DNA of 15,019 bases from Paludibacteraceae bacterium (GTDB lineage Bacteria; Bacteroidota; Bacteroidia; Bacteroidales; Paludibacteraceae). The notes under the pieces are model-generated. The model ran no database searches. It was not told where the DNA came from and was given only the letters and a program-made list of their open reading frames with translations. The translations under genes were made by a program, and so were the position numbers. Shown here in pieces: positions 6,974 to 15,008 of the stretch (position 1 is its first letter; the number at the start of each line of letters is the position of its first letter). The DNA lies in assembly GCA_016292775.1 (NCBI GenBank), contig JAEDFN010000046.1, positions 1-15,019 on the forward strand. The letters are read 5' to 3'.

Positions 6974-7013
6974 AAAACGCTTCTTTTACTCCATGGGGTA
7001 AGAGAAGCGTTTT
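6974..7013 (+). terminator. Rho-independent terminator of the cyd operon
   Basis: A 16-bp stem pairs AAAACGCTTCTTTTAC (6974-6989) with GTAAGAGAAGCGTTTT (6998-7013), with one G-U pair and an 8-nt loop. The A-run in front and T-run behind make it potentially active in both directions. It ends the operon immediately after cydB. Confidence 0.88.
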
Positions 7014-7462
7014 GCTATCGTTTCTCGTCAAGGCTTTCTTTATATTTTTCTCTTTTGCTTTTAGAGATTATTAATAATGGTACTTTTATAACCTCCACCA
7101 CCTCCTTATTTTATTTTGTCTCTTTTTGCTGCGAGAATGAAAAAATATTATGTTTTTTTACACTTGAAATGTTAAATTTCTCGGTTTTTACTCTATAATT
7201 CTCTCCTTTATCCAATTATTTTCATATATTATTTTGCTTTTAATATTCTGATAATAAATAGTATAGCATAATACGAATAAAAAACTTTTCAAAAATTTAG
7301 TTGTATGTATTGCATAGTACATAAAAATACGTACCTTTGCATCATCAAAAATAAGAAAACATTTGTTGTATAATTAAGAAACGATATGTTGCAGAGAGGA
7401 ATACACAAAGATATTCGATTTTTGAAAATAGCTTTATTGTTTAATATTTAAATACGAGAAAG
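7014..7462 (+). other. 449-bp AT-rich gap with the promoter and leader of the exporter operon
   Basis: No gene of normal size is seen. The first 290 bp are very AT-rich with homopolymer runs and no repeated elements. The promoter at 7309-7339 follows. The roughly 115-bp untranslated leader holds one short open frame, 7386-7451, beginning with an ATG and reading MLQRGIHKDIRFLKIALL and three more residues, with no recognised homology. It may be chance or a leader peptide. Confidence 0.6.
7309..7339 (+). promoter_or_regulatory. Promoter of the PspC/ABC exporter operon
   Basis: ATTG (7309-7312) and TACCTTTG (7332-7339) are separated by 19 bp. This is a near-perfect match to the Bacteroidota sigma-ABfr promoter consensus, and TACCTTTG is the best-known form of the -7 box. 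Transcription would begin around 7345, leaving a leader of about 115 nt before the PspC gene. No operator is recognised. Confidence 0.8.
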
Positions 7463-7681
7463 ATGGCAAATAAAAAATTGACAAAATCCGCAGATAAAAA
7501 AATCAGCGGTGTACTAGCAGGATTGGCAGAGTATTTTGGAATAGATGCTACATTGGTAAGAGTGGCTTATGTATTTCTTACAATTTTCACCTGTTTTGCC
7601 GGTGTTTTATGCTACATTATTATGGCAATAATAATACCAAATGCACCGACACAATCGGACAATACTACTGAAATTAAGTGA
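7463..7681 (+). CDS. PspC-domain small membrane protein
   Basis: The 72-residue protein is almost entirely a PspC domain. It has a basic start (MANKKLTKSADKK), the motif ISGVLAGLAEYFGIDATLVRVAYV (14-37) and one membrane segment (38-60, including CYIIMAIIIP). PspC domains sense or counteract inner membrane stress in the phage-shock response of proteobacteria, while in Bacteroidota they often stand alone next to transporters or regulators. ATG 7463 is preceded by GAGAAAG, a plausible ribosome site. It ends 6 bp before the ABC ATPase gene, so it is probably translated with the exporter. The likely role, inferred, is a membrane-stress partner of this operon. Confidence 0.88.
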   Translation: MANKKLTKSADKKISGVLAGLAEYFGIDATLVRVAYVFLTIFTCFAGVLCYIIMAIIIPNAPTQSDNTTEIK

Positions 7682-7687
7682 TTTATT

Positions 7688-8347
7688 ATGATATTATTAA
7701 AGGATATTCATAAGACGTATTACACTGCGTCGCCACTACATGTATTAAAAGGGATAAATTTGCAGATAGAGCAGGGTGCTTTTGTATCTATTATGGGTGC
7801 ATCCGGCTCGGGCAAATCCACTTTGTTGAATATCCTGGGTGTTTTGGATACATACGATCAAGGCGAATATTGGTTGGATGATAAGCTAATAAAAAACTTA
7901 TCGGAGCGTGAGGCGGCACATTTTCGTAATCAATACATCGGGTTTATCTTTCAGAGTTTTAATTTATTGAATTTTAAAACCGCTTTAGAGAATGTAGCAT
8001 TACCACTCTATTATCAAGGAGTGTCTCGCAAGAAACGTAATATCATCGCAATGGAGTATTTAGAGCGCGTCGGTCTTGCCGATTGGGCCGATCATTTACC
8101 TAATCAACTTTCCGGCGGTCAGAAGCAAAGGGTGGCTATCGCTCGGGCTTTGATTGCAAAACCGCGTATTATTTTGGCTGATGAACCTACCGGCGCGCTT
8201 GATTCCAAAACTTCTCTAGACGTTATCAATCTCTTGCATGACGTTTCTAAAGAGGGTATTACTATGATTGTCGTTACCCATGCTCAAGAAATTGCAGATA
8301 AAACAGAGTCTATTATTCAACTTAAAGACGGACTTATTGTAGGTTAA
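7688..8347 (+). CDS. ABC transporter ATP-binding protein, MacB/LolD type
   Basis: A complete 219-residue nucleotide-binding domain: Walker A GASGSGKS (37-44), Q-loop Q89, signature LSGGQ (141-145), Walker B IILADEP with catalytic E166, D-loop ALDS (170-173) and switch H198. The sequence FIFQSFNLL and the lack of a fused membrane domain place it with the LolD/MacB/FtsE family of 'mechanotransmission' ABC ATPases. These pump no substrate through the inner membrane but drive a periplasmic machine. The two following genes encode its membrane partners, and the adaptor and outer membrane factor follow. The operon spacing is 38 bp to the first permease. MacB normally carries the ATPase and permease in one chain, so here the functions are split. 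Confidence 0.95.
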   Translation: MILLKDIHKTYYTASPLHVLKGINLQIEQGAFVSIMGASGSGKSTLLNILGVLDTYDQGEYWLDDKLIKNLSEREAAHFRNQYIGFIFQSFNLLNFKTALENVALPLYYQGVSRKKRNIIAMEYLERVGLADWADHLPNQLSGGQKQRVAIARALIAKPRIILADEPTGALDSKTSLDVINLLHDVSKEGITMIVVTHAQEIADKTESIIQLKDGLIVG

Positions 8348-8385
8348 CTTTTTTATTCCTTTTCCCTTTTTGACATTATCTATAA

Positions 8386-9630
8386 ATGAAAGATATATTA
8401 CAAGAAATTTTCGCTTCGTTAAAGAGTAACAAACTTCGAACTTTCCTTACCGGTTTTGCTATTTCATGGGGTATTTTTATGCTCGTTGCTCTACTTGCTT
8501 GTGGCAACGGACTCAAGAATGCAATGACCTCGAATTTCGACTATATGAGCCGGAATGCCGTATCTATTTATGCCGGCTATACCTCGAAACCTTATGGCGG
8601 TAAGAAGCAATGGCGAAAAATTGATTTCACCGAAAATGACGTTAATTTTATTAAGAATTCTATTAACAATATAGAGTATTTCTCTGCCGTTTCCGACGTA
8701 AATGATGGTAAATTAACTTATAATAATCTGGAAAATAGTGTAATGCTAAACGGGGTTCAGCCCGATTATCAGCATATTAGAGTGTTTAATATGGTGGCGG
8801 GCAGGTTTATTAATCAGATTGATATTAAGGAAAATCGTAAGGTAGTGGTGATAGACAAAAGTTTTGCGGAAAAGCTCTTTGAGAATCCCGATAGCGCTAT
8901 AGGCAAAAATGTAAAACTTACTAATGATATCTTTTTCAATATCGTAGGGGTATACAGTAGTAAAGGTAGGATGTATCAATCGGAAATTTTTATACCGTTG
9001 ACCACCGCTATCACCATTTATAACCCGAACGGAAGAGTGGAAGAAGTAGATTTTACGATAAAAGAAAACGATTTGAATATTGACTATTCGGCTACAATAC
9101 GTGCCCTGTTATCAAAACAATTGGACTTTGCTCCGGACGATTATAATGCGTTGTGGATAAATGATTTTAAATCAAATTACGAGCAGAGTAAGATGATTTT
9201 CAGAGGGCTTTCGATGTTTATATGGATTATCGGAATAAGCACGTTGATAGCCGGCATTGTAGGGGTTGGCAATATTATGTTGATAACGGTAAAAGAGCGT
9301 ACTCGGGAATTCGGTATCCGCAAGGCCATAGGTGCAACCCCCGGCAGCATTATCAAAATGGTTGTAGCAGAGGCAATAGCTATTACTTCATTATTCGGAT
9401 ATATAGGTATGCTACTCGGAATGGGGCTCTCCGAAATATTATGTATGATTTTTCCCGAAAAATCCTTTGTAGAAGGAAACGGACCCTCTATGTTTGTTAA
9501 CCCATCCGTAGATTTATCTATTGTAATATCGGCAACGATAATTCTTGTTGTGGCAGGGGTGCTTGCAGGGTATATTCCCGCCCGTAAAGCAGTGAGTGTT
9601 AAACCTATCGAAGCTATGATGGCTAAATAA
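8386..9630 (+). CDS. MacB/FtsX-type ABC permease, first of two
   Basis: This 414-residue protein has the MacB layout. An N-terminal membrane helix (about 20-42, FLTGFAISWGIFMLVALL) is followed by a large periplasmic MacB_PCD domain (about 45-265). The C-terminal FtsX domain has three helices (about 275-300, 325-350 and 375-400). The cytoplasmic coupling segment after the second helix contains VKERTREFGIRKAIGAT, which contacts the ATPase in this family. It is followed by the second, different permease with only 8 bp between. The two may form a heterodimer on a dimer of the ATPase. The start ATG 8386 gives a typical short cytoplasmic N-terminus (MKDILQEIFASLKSNKLRT). The substrate is unknown. 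Confidence 0.93.
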   Translation: MKDILQEIFASLKSNKLRTFLTGFAISWGIFMLVALLACGNGLKNAMTSNFDYMSRNAVSIYAGYTSKPYGGKKQWRKIDFTENDVNFIKNSINNIEYFSAVSDVNDGKLTYNNLENSVMLNGVQPDYQHIRVFNMVAGRFINQIDIKENRKVVVIDKSFAEKLFENPDSAIGKNVKLTNDIFFNIVGVYSSKGRMYQSEIFIPLTTAITIYNPNGRVEEVDFTIKENDLNIDYSATIRALLSKQLDFAPDDYNALWINDFKSNYEQSKMIFRGLSMFIWIIGISTLIAGIVGVGNIMLITVKERTREFGIRKAIGATPGSIIKMVVAEAIAITSLFGYIGMLLGMGLSEILCMIFPEKSFVEGNGPSMFVNPSVDLSIVISATIILVVAGVLAGYIPARKAVSVKPIEAMMAK

Positions 9631-9638
9631 TTTTTATT

Positions 9639-10895
9639 ATGCGTTTTTTTGATTTCGACAGTTTTCAAGAGGTTATCCATACCATTACCCGGAATAAATG
9701 GAGGAGTTTCTTTACCGCCTTCGGAGTATTTTGGGGTGTATTCATGCTCGTCGTGCTGCTCGGTATCGGGTTGGGCTTTAGAAACTTCTTTATGAACAGC
9801 ATGGATGGTATGGCTACAAACTCACTGTATATCATGACACAAAATACTTCCGAGCCATACAAAGGGTTTCAGTCGAACCGTAGCTGGTCGATGCACACAA
9901 AAGATATGAATATTGTAAGAAGTCGTGTAAACGGAATAAAAGATATCTCTCCTTTCGTATGGTTGCAGACTTCCAATCAAGTGGTGCGTAATACAAAAAA
10001 CGGTAATTACAATATCATGGGTTATGCCCCTTCTTATATCAATATCTTCCCTCATCGAATTATGGCAGGAAGATATATCAATGATATAGATATAAAAGAG
10101 AACAGAAAAGTGTGCGTTATCGGTACGAAAGTTGTAAATGATTTATATGAAATAGATGAAAACCCGGTAGGAACAATAATAAAAATCGGGGGTGTATATT
10201 ATCGAGTAGTAGGCGTTGTGAAGGATAAATCCGACAATATCAATATGTTCGGCAAATTGGAACGAACGGTGATACTGCCTTATACTACGCTGCAGCAGGC
10301 CAATAATATAGGGGATGTAATACACGGATTGAGCGTCTCTTTTGATGAAGATGCAGATATTAAAGAGAAAGAAAATGAGGTGAGAGAGGTAATATCGGAA
10401 ATTAATTTCATATCGCCGACGGATAAAAGAGCAATAGAATGCTTTAATATCAAGGATATTTTCGACTCTTTCAAGATGTTTACCCTCGGACTTCTCGTAT
10501 TGATATGGATAGTTGGAGTTGGAACTCTTTTAGCCGGAGTGGTAGGAGTAAGTAATATAATGTTAGTAACGGTAAAAGAGCGCACTCAAGAGATAGGAGT
10601 ACGGCGTGCATTAGGTGCCACCTCATCTACAATACTCAAGCAGATATTAGGCGAAAGTATTTTATTGACAATGATAGCCGGATCGGTGGGTCTTATGTTT
10701 GGAGTAGCGGCATTGTCGGTAGTTGGAAATATCCTTGAAGGGGCTGCGGAAGTGCCGATAGAGAACCCCCAAATCCCCTTTGATGTTGCCGTTTGTGCCC
10801 TGTTTGTGATTATTATTTTCGGTTTGTTTGCCGGATATCTCCCCGCTAAACGCGCGTTGAGCATCAAAGCTATCGAAGCTTTACAAGAAGAATAA
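9639..10895 (+). CDS. MacB/FtsX-type ABC permease, second of two
   Basis: The 418-residue protein has the same plan as its neighbour: N-terminal helix (FFTAFGVFWGVFMLVVLLGIG, about 21-41), periplasmic MacB_PCD domain, and a C-terminal three-helix FtsX domain containing VKERTQEIGVRRALGAT. The two permeases share the family pattern but are clearly diverged, for example in their periplasmic loops, so this is an old duplication. It ends AGYLPAKRALSIKAIEAL, the typical FtsX-family C-terminus. It is 39 bp before the adaptor gene. A heterodimeric permease pair is inferred from the adjacency; each could also work as a homodimer. Confidence 0.93.
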   Translation: MRFFDFDSFQEVIHTITRNKWRSFFTAFGVFWGVFMLVVLLGIGLGFRNFFMNSMDGMATNSLYIMTQNTSEPYKGFQSNRSWSMHTKDMNIVRSRVNGIKDISPFVWLQTSNQVVRNTKNGNYNIMGYAPSYINIFPHRIMAGRYINDIDIKENRKVCVIGTKVVNDLYEIDENPVGTIIKIGGVYYRVVGVVKDKSDNINMFGKLERTVILPYTTLQQANNIGDVIHGLSVSFDEDADIKEKENEVREVISEINFISPTDKRAIECFNIKDIFDSFKMFTLGLLVLIWIVGVGTLLAGVVGVSNIMLVTVKERTQEIGVRRALGATSSTILKQILGESILLTMIAGSVGLMFGVAALSVVGNILEGAAEVPIENPQIPFDVAVCALFVIIIFGLFAGYLPAKRALSIKAIEALQEE

Positions 10896-10934
10896 GTTGT
10901 GCATTTTTAATGATTAATACAAAAATAAAATAGT

Positions 10935-12038
10935 ATGAAAAAATTTTTTCGAATTGCCGTAATTGTAATTATTGCAGCTTTAGTGTTAGCTACTTTTGTC
11001 TATCTATTTATCAAGTCGCGCCCGAAGGAGGTGGAATACGAGGTGGTAACTCCTACAGTGCAAACCATTTCGCGAAAGACTATAGCTACCGGAAAAATTG
11101 AGCCTCGCAACGAGGTGCAAATAAAACCTCAAATATCGGGAATAATAAGTGAGATATATTTCGAAGCCGGAGCAATGGTAAAAAAAGATGATGTTATTGC
11201 CCTTGTAAAGGTTATTCCGGAAATGAGTCAGCTAAACGCAGCGGAGAGCAATCTGAATCTCGCAAAAATCGAGCTCGACCAAGCGCAGGTTGATTACGAT
11301 AGAGCTCAACGCCTTTATGATAAAAAAGTACTCTCTACCGAAGAGTTTGAAAAAGAGACCGTAGCCTATAAAAAAGCCAAAGAGAGTTATGATAATGCCA
11401 ATGCCAACTTGCAGATTGTTCGAGACGGAATAATAAAGAAGGAGGGGCAATACAGTAATACTCAAATTCGAGCTACTATTTCCGGAATGATACTCGACGT
11501 GCCTGTAAAGGTAGGAAATTCCGTTATTCTCAGCAATACTTTTAATGATGGTACTACCATCTGTACCATTGCCGATATGAGCGATATGATATTTAAAGGC
11601 TCTATAGATGAGAGCGAAGTGGGAAATATCGTGAGCGGAATGCCAATAGAATTGTCGATAGGTGCTTTACAGAACGCCAAGTTCAATGCCGTTCTCGAAT
11701 ACGTATCGCCGAAAGGCACCGAAACAAACGGTACTGTAATGTTTGAAATCAAGGCTGCTGTCGATGTGCCGGATACCATTTTGTTAAGAGCCGGATACAG
11801 TGCTAATGCAGAAATAATATTAAAACAGCGCACTAATGTGCTCTCAGTGCCGGAATATACTGTAGAGATAGCCGGTGATTCCGCCTTTGTTTTTTTACTT
11901 GACACCGTGCCCGGAAAGGAACAGAAATTTAATAAAGTGCCTGTGGAAGTCGGATTATCAGATGGTATTAATATAGAAATAGTATCCGGTATTGACGAAG
12001 ATGTCAAACTCAGAGGTAATCAAAAAGAGAAGAAGTAA
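10935..12038 (+). CDS. Periplasmic adaptor (membrane fusion) protein of the MacA/HlyD family
   Basis: The 367-residue protein is anchored by a membrane helix at about 7-27, not by a lipobox. The lipoyl half-motif at 60-92 (VQIKPQISGIISEIYFEAG, ending KKDDVIALV) is followed by a helical hairpin of about 96-165 rich in A, E, Q and K. The second lipoyl half is at 175-212 (QIRATISGMILDVPVKVGN). Then come a beta-barrel domain and a membrane-proximal domain ending in NKVPVEVGLSDGINIEIVSGI. In MacAB-like pumps this protein bridges the permease to the outer membrane channel. It lies between the permeases and the TolC-type gene, the exact partners it would need. The substrate cannot be told from the sequence. 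Confidence 0.92.
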   Translation: MKKFFRIAVIVIIAALVLATFVYLFIKSRPKEVEYEVVTPTVQTISRKTIATGKIEPRNEVQIKPQISGIISEIYFEAGAMVKKDDVIALVKVIPEMSQLNAAESNLNLAKIELDQAQVDYDRAQRLYDKKVLSTEEFEKETVAYKKAKESYDNANANLQIVRDGIIKKEGQYSNTQIRATISGMILDVPVKVGNSVILSNTFNDGTTICTIADMSDMIFKGSIDESEVGNIVSGMPIELSIGALQNAKFNAVLEYVSPKGTETNGTVMFEIKAAVDVPDTILLRAGYSANAEIILKQRTNVLSVPEYTVEIAGDSAFVFLLDTVPGKEQKFNKVPVEVGLSDGINIEIVSGIDEDVKLRGNQKEKK

Positions 12039-12084
12039 AAGGTAGGTTATTATATTTTTGATTATTAAAATAACACGAATATTT

Positions 12085-13386
12085 ATGAAGCGATTATCAA
12101 TAATACTACTGTTTATTGTAGCAATATCCACAATAAAGGCGGAAGAATGGACATTGGATTCTTGTATCTCATATGCACAAAAGCAAAATTATGATGTTAT
12201 GCGAGCTCGGATTTCGCTGTTAAACGCCAAGTTATCAGAGCGTAGTGCACGGGTATCGATGACCCCATCCATCAACGCCGGAGTGAGCGAAAATTTTGCT
12301 TTCGGACTTGCCGAAGGTGCAAATAATGTCAAAGAGAGCCGCACGCAATCATCTACCGGCTTCAATGCATCCATCTCTATGCCATTATTTACCGGACTTA
12401 GAATTACAAATCAAATAAAGCGTTCCGCTATTGATGTTCAATCCGCTATCGCCGACATCGAGAGTATAAAAGATAACGTAGAGCTCAATGTAATAAGCTA
12501 TTATTTGCAGGCATTGTATCAGAAAGAGATGATTAAGATTTCTCAATCACAATACGATATGGCGAAAGATTTGGTAGAAAAAACTCGTAAGTTGGTGGAT
12601 GAGGGAGTAAAGAGCGAGAGCGAACTTTATGAAGCCATAGCACAAGAGGCTCAATATTCACAGCAAGTAGTGCAAAATCAAAGCAACTATAAATTGGCAT
12701 TACTCGATTTATGCCAACTTATAAACTACACTGATGTTGAGAATTTCTCTATCGCCATGTTGGATGTGGATGCAGTAAAAGAGGATAAATTATTGCCGAG
12801 CCCTGAAACGATTTTTGTTAATAGCAAAGATAGACGCCCGAATATTATTTCAAATCGGAAGAAGATAGAGAGTGCGGAGATTGCCGTTAAAGAGGCAAAG
12901 GCAGATTATTATCCGCAACTATCGTTAAATGCCAGTTGGGGAACGGGATATTATCATGTTTTCAACGGAGAGAATCCGGCTTTCGGCAAGCAGTTTGTAA
13001 ATAATGGCAGTGAAGTAGTAGGTTTTTCTTTGAGCATCCCTATATATAATCGTTTACAAGTAAGGCATAATGTACAGAGCCGAAAATATGCTCTTGAAGA
13101 GCAAAAAATAGTAGCATCAGAGGCGGAAAATCAACTCTTTAAAGATATTCAAACAGCCTATTATAATGCCCTTGCCGCAAGGGAGAAATATAAAGCATCA
13201 ACGGCGAATTTTGAGTCAAGTGCAAAAGCATTTGAGTTTGTCCAAAGTAAGTATGACAACGGAAAGTCTACCCTTTATGAATATAATGAGGCAAAATTCA
13301 GAATGCAGCAAGCAGAGATGGAGATTTTGCAATCACAATACGAGTATTTGCTTCGAGAGAAAATATTAATGTTCTATGCTCAATAA
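12085..13386 (+). CDS. TolC-type outer membrane factor
   Basis: ATG 12085 is taken as the start because it gives a clean signal peptide (MKRLSIILLFIVAISTIKA, cleaved before EEWTLDSC); the TTG 12058 upstream gives a worse one. The mature part opens with WTLDSCISYAQKQNYDV, the usual OEP start, and has two internally related halves of long alpha-helical hairpins. Conserved features include PSINAGVSENFAFG, the second-half strand KADYYPQLSLNASWGTGY and ESAEIAVKEAKADYYPQLSLN-like spacing, and YDNGKSTLYEYNEAKFRMQQAE near the end. It would form the trimeric outer membrane exit duct for the exporter. About 433 residues is a normal length. It is the last gene of the operon and lies 5 bp before a terminator stem. 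Confidence 0.92.
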   Translation: MKRLSIILLFIVAISTIKAEEWTLDSCISYAQKQNYDVMRARISLLNAKLSERSARVSMTPSINAGVSENFAFGLAEGANNVKESRTQSSTGFNASISMPLFTGLRITNQIKRSAIDVQSAIADIESIKDNVELNVISYYLQALYQKEMIKISQSQYDMAKDLVEKTRKLVDEGVKSESELYEAIAQEAQYSQQVVQNQSNYKLALLDLCQLINYTDVENFSIAMLDVDAVKEDKLLPSPETIFVNSKDRRPNIISNRKKIESAEIAVKEAKADYYPQLSLNASWGTGYYHVFNGENPAFGKQFVNNGSEVVGFSLSIPIYNRLQVRHNVQSRKYALEEQKIVASEAENQLFKDIQTAYYNALAAREKYKASTANFESSAKAFEFVQSKYDNGKSTLYEYNEAKFRMQQAEMEILQSQYEYLLREKILMFYAQ

Positions 13387-13388
13387 AA

Positions 13389-13427
13389 TAACGGTCGCTC
13401 TTTAAAATAATTGAGGAGCGACCGTTA
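13389..13427. terminator. Bidirectional terminator between convergent operons
   Basis: A perfect 12-bp stem pairs TAACGGTCGCTC (13389-13400) with GAGCGACCGTTA (13416-13427) around a 15-nt AT-rich loop. It sits between the end of the TolC-type gene on the plus strand and the end of the lipoprotein gene on the minus strand, 33 bp before that gene's stop. Flanking T/A runs are short, so termination strength is uncertain, but the position fits a shared terminator. Confidence 0.85.
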
Positions 13428-13460
13428 ATATTCTTTAATATCCTTTATAAACGAATACTA

Positions 13461-14568
13461 TTATTTGTGAGTGTCCACAATACCTTGGAAATGTAATCTA
13501 TCTTGAGGTTTACCTATTAACGAGCGTACTTCCTTACCATTTTTTAAGAAGGTGAATATTTCTTGATCGGTGACAGTATATGGCTCATATACAATATATA
13601 TATCTTCTCCGGCTACTAAGAAACATGTAAAATTCATGGTAAGGTCTTTTCTAAAAATTTCTTGGTAATTTTTGTATAATACTAAATCGCCGAAAGTATA
13701 ATTACCTGTTTTTTCAAATACTCCGATATAGATGTCGTCTCCATTTTGACCAATTCCTATCGGGTAAACATTGTAGCCTCTATTAGTTTTAAAAAGAGCA
13801 GTATCTCCAATAATGTGCTCTAATTTACCATTTCTATAAGTAGCAGTGAGGCAATGAGGGTTATTAATATCGTTGATAGATGTTACATATTGAGTGAGCA
13901 TAATGACGTCATTATTTTCAAATACAAATCCCTTTGCAGTAGTGTTTGAATTAAGTGTAGGGTCGTTATGAAATAACAATTTGCCATTTTTCCACATACA
14001 TTGGGTTTTACCATTTGCTGCACGAAGAAATCCCATATAATATAAATCTCCTTTATACTCTTTTACACTCTGTATGTATGGATATATAGTCATAGATTCA
14101 AACGATGGAGCCTCCAAATCAACGTCATAGATTACACCATCTTCCCAATATTGAGGAGTATATGGGTCGAAAGTTAAAAATCTATTGACAGTATATAATC
14201 TGACTTTGCCATTTATAAAACATAAATATCCATCAAATAAATCTCTTGCCATTAACTTCCCGTTTTTGCGTATTACCCATGTAGTATCTTGGTATAAACC
14301 CTGTTCATCTTTAAAAATTTCTATAGTTAATGAGTAAACATCTTTTCCATTCGAAATGACTTTATAAAGCCAATTACATTTACTCTCTTCCGTATCTTCT
14401 ATATAATATTTACCTCCTTCAATAAAACCATAAAATTTTCCATTGTTATCATCACTACCGTAAAACATCACTCCATCACCGGTATTTATATCTTTATATG
14501 TATTATCGCATCCAAAAAAAATCGAAGCGAAAAGAAGTGTCAGCAAAAATTTTAACCATTGTTTTCAT
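13461..14568 (-). CDS. Propeller-like lipoprotein with KNGK repeats, frameshifted just after its start
   Basis: The open frame has no ATG near its front. It opens at TTG 14546 and reads a signal-peptide core ending LLFASIFFGC, a lipobox that would attach the protein to a membrane by the cysteine. A good start ATG lies at 14568-14566, after AAAGGG, but it is in another frame. Removing one A from the AAAA that follows it joins the frames and gives MKQWLKFLLTLLFASIFFGC, an ideal lipoprotein signal. Downstream, a short pattern recurs about every 45-55 residues: RKNGKL, WKNGKL, YRNGKL, LYKNYQ, LKNGKE, each after strand motifs such as DDIYIGVF and EDIYIVYE. This suggests a beta-propeller of Bacteroidota surface or periplasmic type. 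Function is unknown. It may be a slippage-switched gene, a sequencing error or a recent pseudogene. Confidence 0.7.
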
Positions 14569-14580
14569 AATAATCCCTTT

Positions 14581-14733
14581 TTATTTGTTTAACACTATTT
14601 TTTCTGAATACACTATTATATTATCATGTTGTATAACAACAAAATACATTCCGGGTGGTTTGGGCAATAACTGACCTTGTAAAGACCAAACGGTATCGGT
14701 AGTATAATATTGATTTGTCGACAAAGTTATATA
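14581..14733 (-). pseudogene. C-terminal sorting domain fragment of a type IX secretion system cargo protein
   Basis: The minus-strand frame ending at TAA (14583-14581) reads TDTVWSLQGQLLPKPPGMYF, continues VVIQHDN and ends VYSEKIVLNK. This fits the Por secretion tail: a strand with GxLL, the PxGMYFV turn, then a final strand ending KIVxxK at the stop. It is opened by a stop at 14734-14736 with no start codon or upstream domain, so only about 50 residues of a larger cargo protein remain. It sits 12 bp before the ATG of the lipoprotein gene on the same strand. If correct, the genome has, or had, a type IX secretion system. Confidence 0.6.
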
Positions 14734-14753
14734 TTACTTTTTAATTAAACAAA
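14722..14753 (-). promoter_or_regulatory. Promoter facing the lipoprotein gene
   Basis: On the minus strand TTTG (14753-14750) and TAACTTTG (14729-14722) are separated by 20 bp, matching the Bacteroidota promoter consensus at every defined base. Transcription would start about 145 nt before the lipoprotein ATG and run through the T9SS tail fragment, which therefore would serve as untranslated leader. The -7 box overlaps the left edge of that fragment. Confidence 0.65.
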
Positions 14754-14801
14754 CATTTTTTGATTTTTTTTACAATTAAAAATACATACTCTGTTCACTA
14801 G

Positions 14802-15008
14802 TCATAGGTTTTCATTTTTCTTTTTATTTTTTAAATTACGGATTACCCTTATTGCGTTTCCTATAGCAATAAGTACAGCAATGGCGTCATCAATGAAGCC
14901 CAAAAATGGAGTGAGGTCCGGCACGATATCTACGGGTATAATAACGTAAATTGCAGCCAGTACCGTCACAACAGTCATATTAATTTTCTGTAAAGTAGTT
15001 TGTTTCAT
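14802..15008 (-). CDS. DUF1232/YkvA-type small membrane protein
   Basis: The 68-residue protein carries the DUF1232 core IYVIIPVDIVPDLTPFLGFIDDAIAVLIAIG (20-50), which matches the YxIxPxDxIPDxxPxxGxxDD pattern, framed by a short basic N-terminus and a Lys-rich tail (IRNLKNKKKNENL). One or two membrane helices are likely. The family is widespread and has no agreed function. The ATG at 15008-15006 is preceded by only 11 bp of window, so its promoter and any upstream partner are not visible. A TGA ends it at 14804-14802, and no terminator is evident before the lipoprotein promoter. Confidence 0.85.
   Translation of the reverse strand: MKQTTLQKINMTVVTVLAAIYVIIPVDIVPDLTPFLGFIDDAIAVLIAIGNAIRVIRNLKNKKKNENL

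Noticed and set aside
12058..12084. TTG-started extension of the TolC-type protein
   Set aside because: It adds nine residues in front of a clean signal peptide that begins at ATG 12085.
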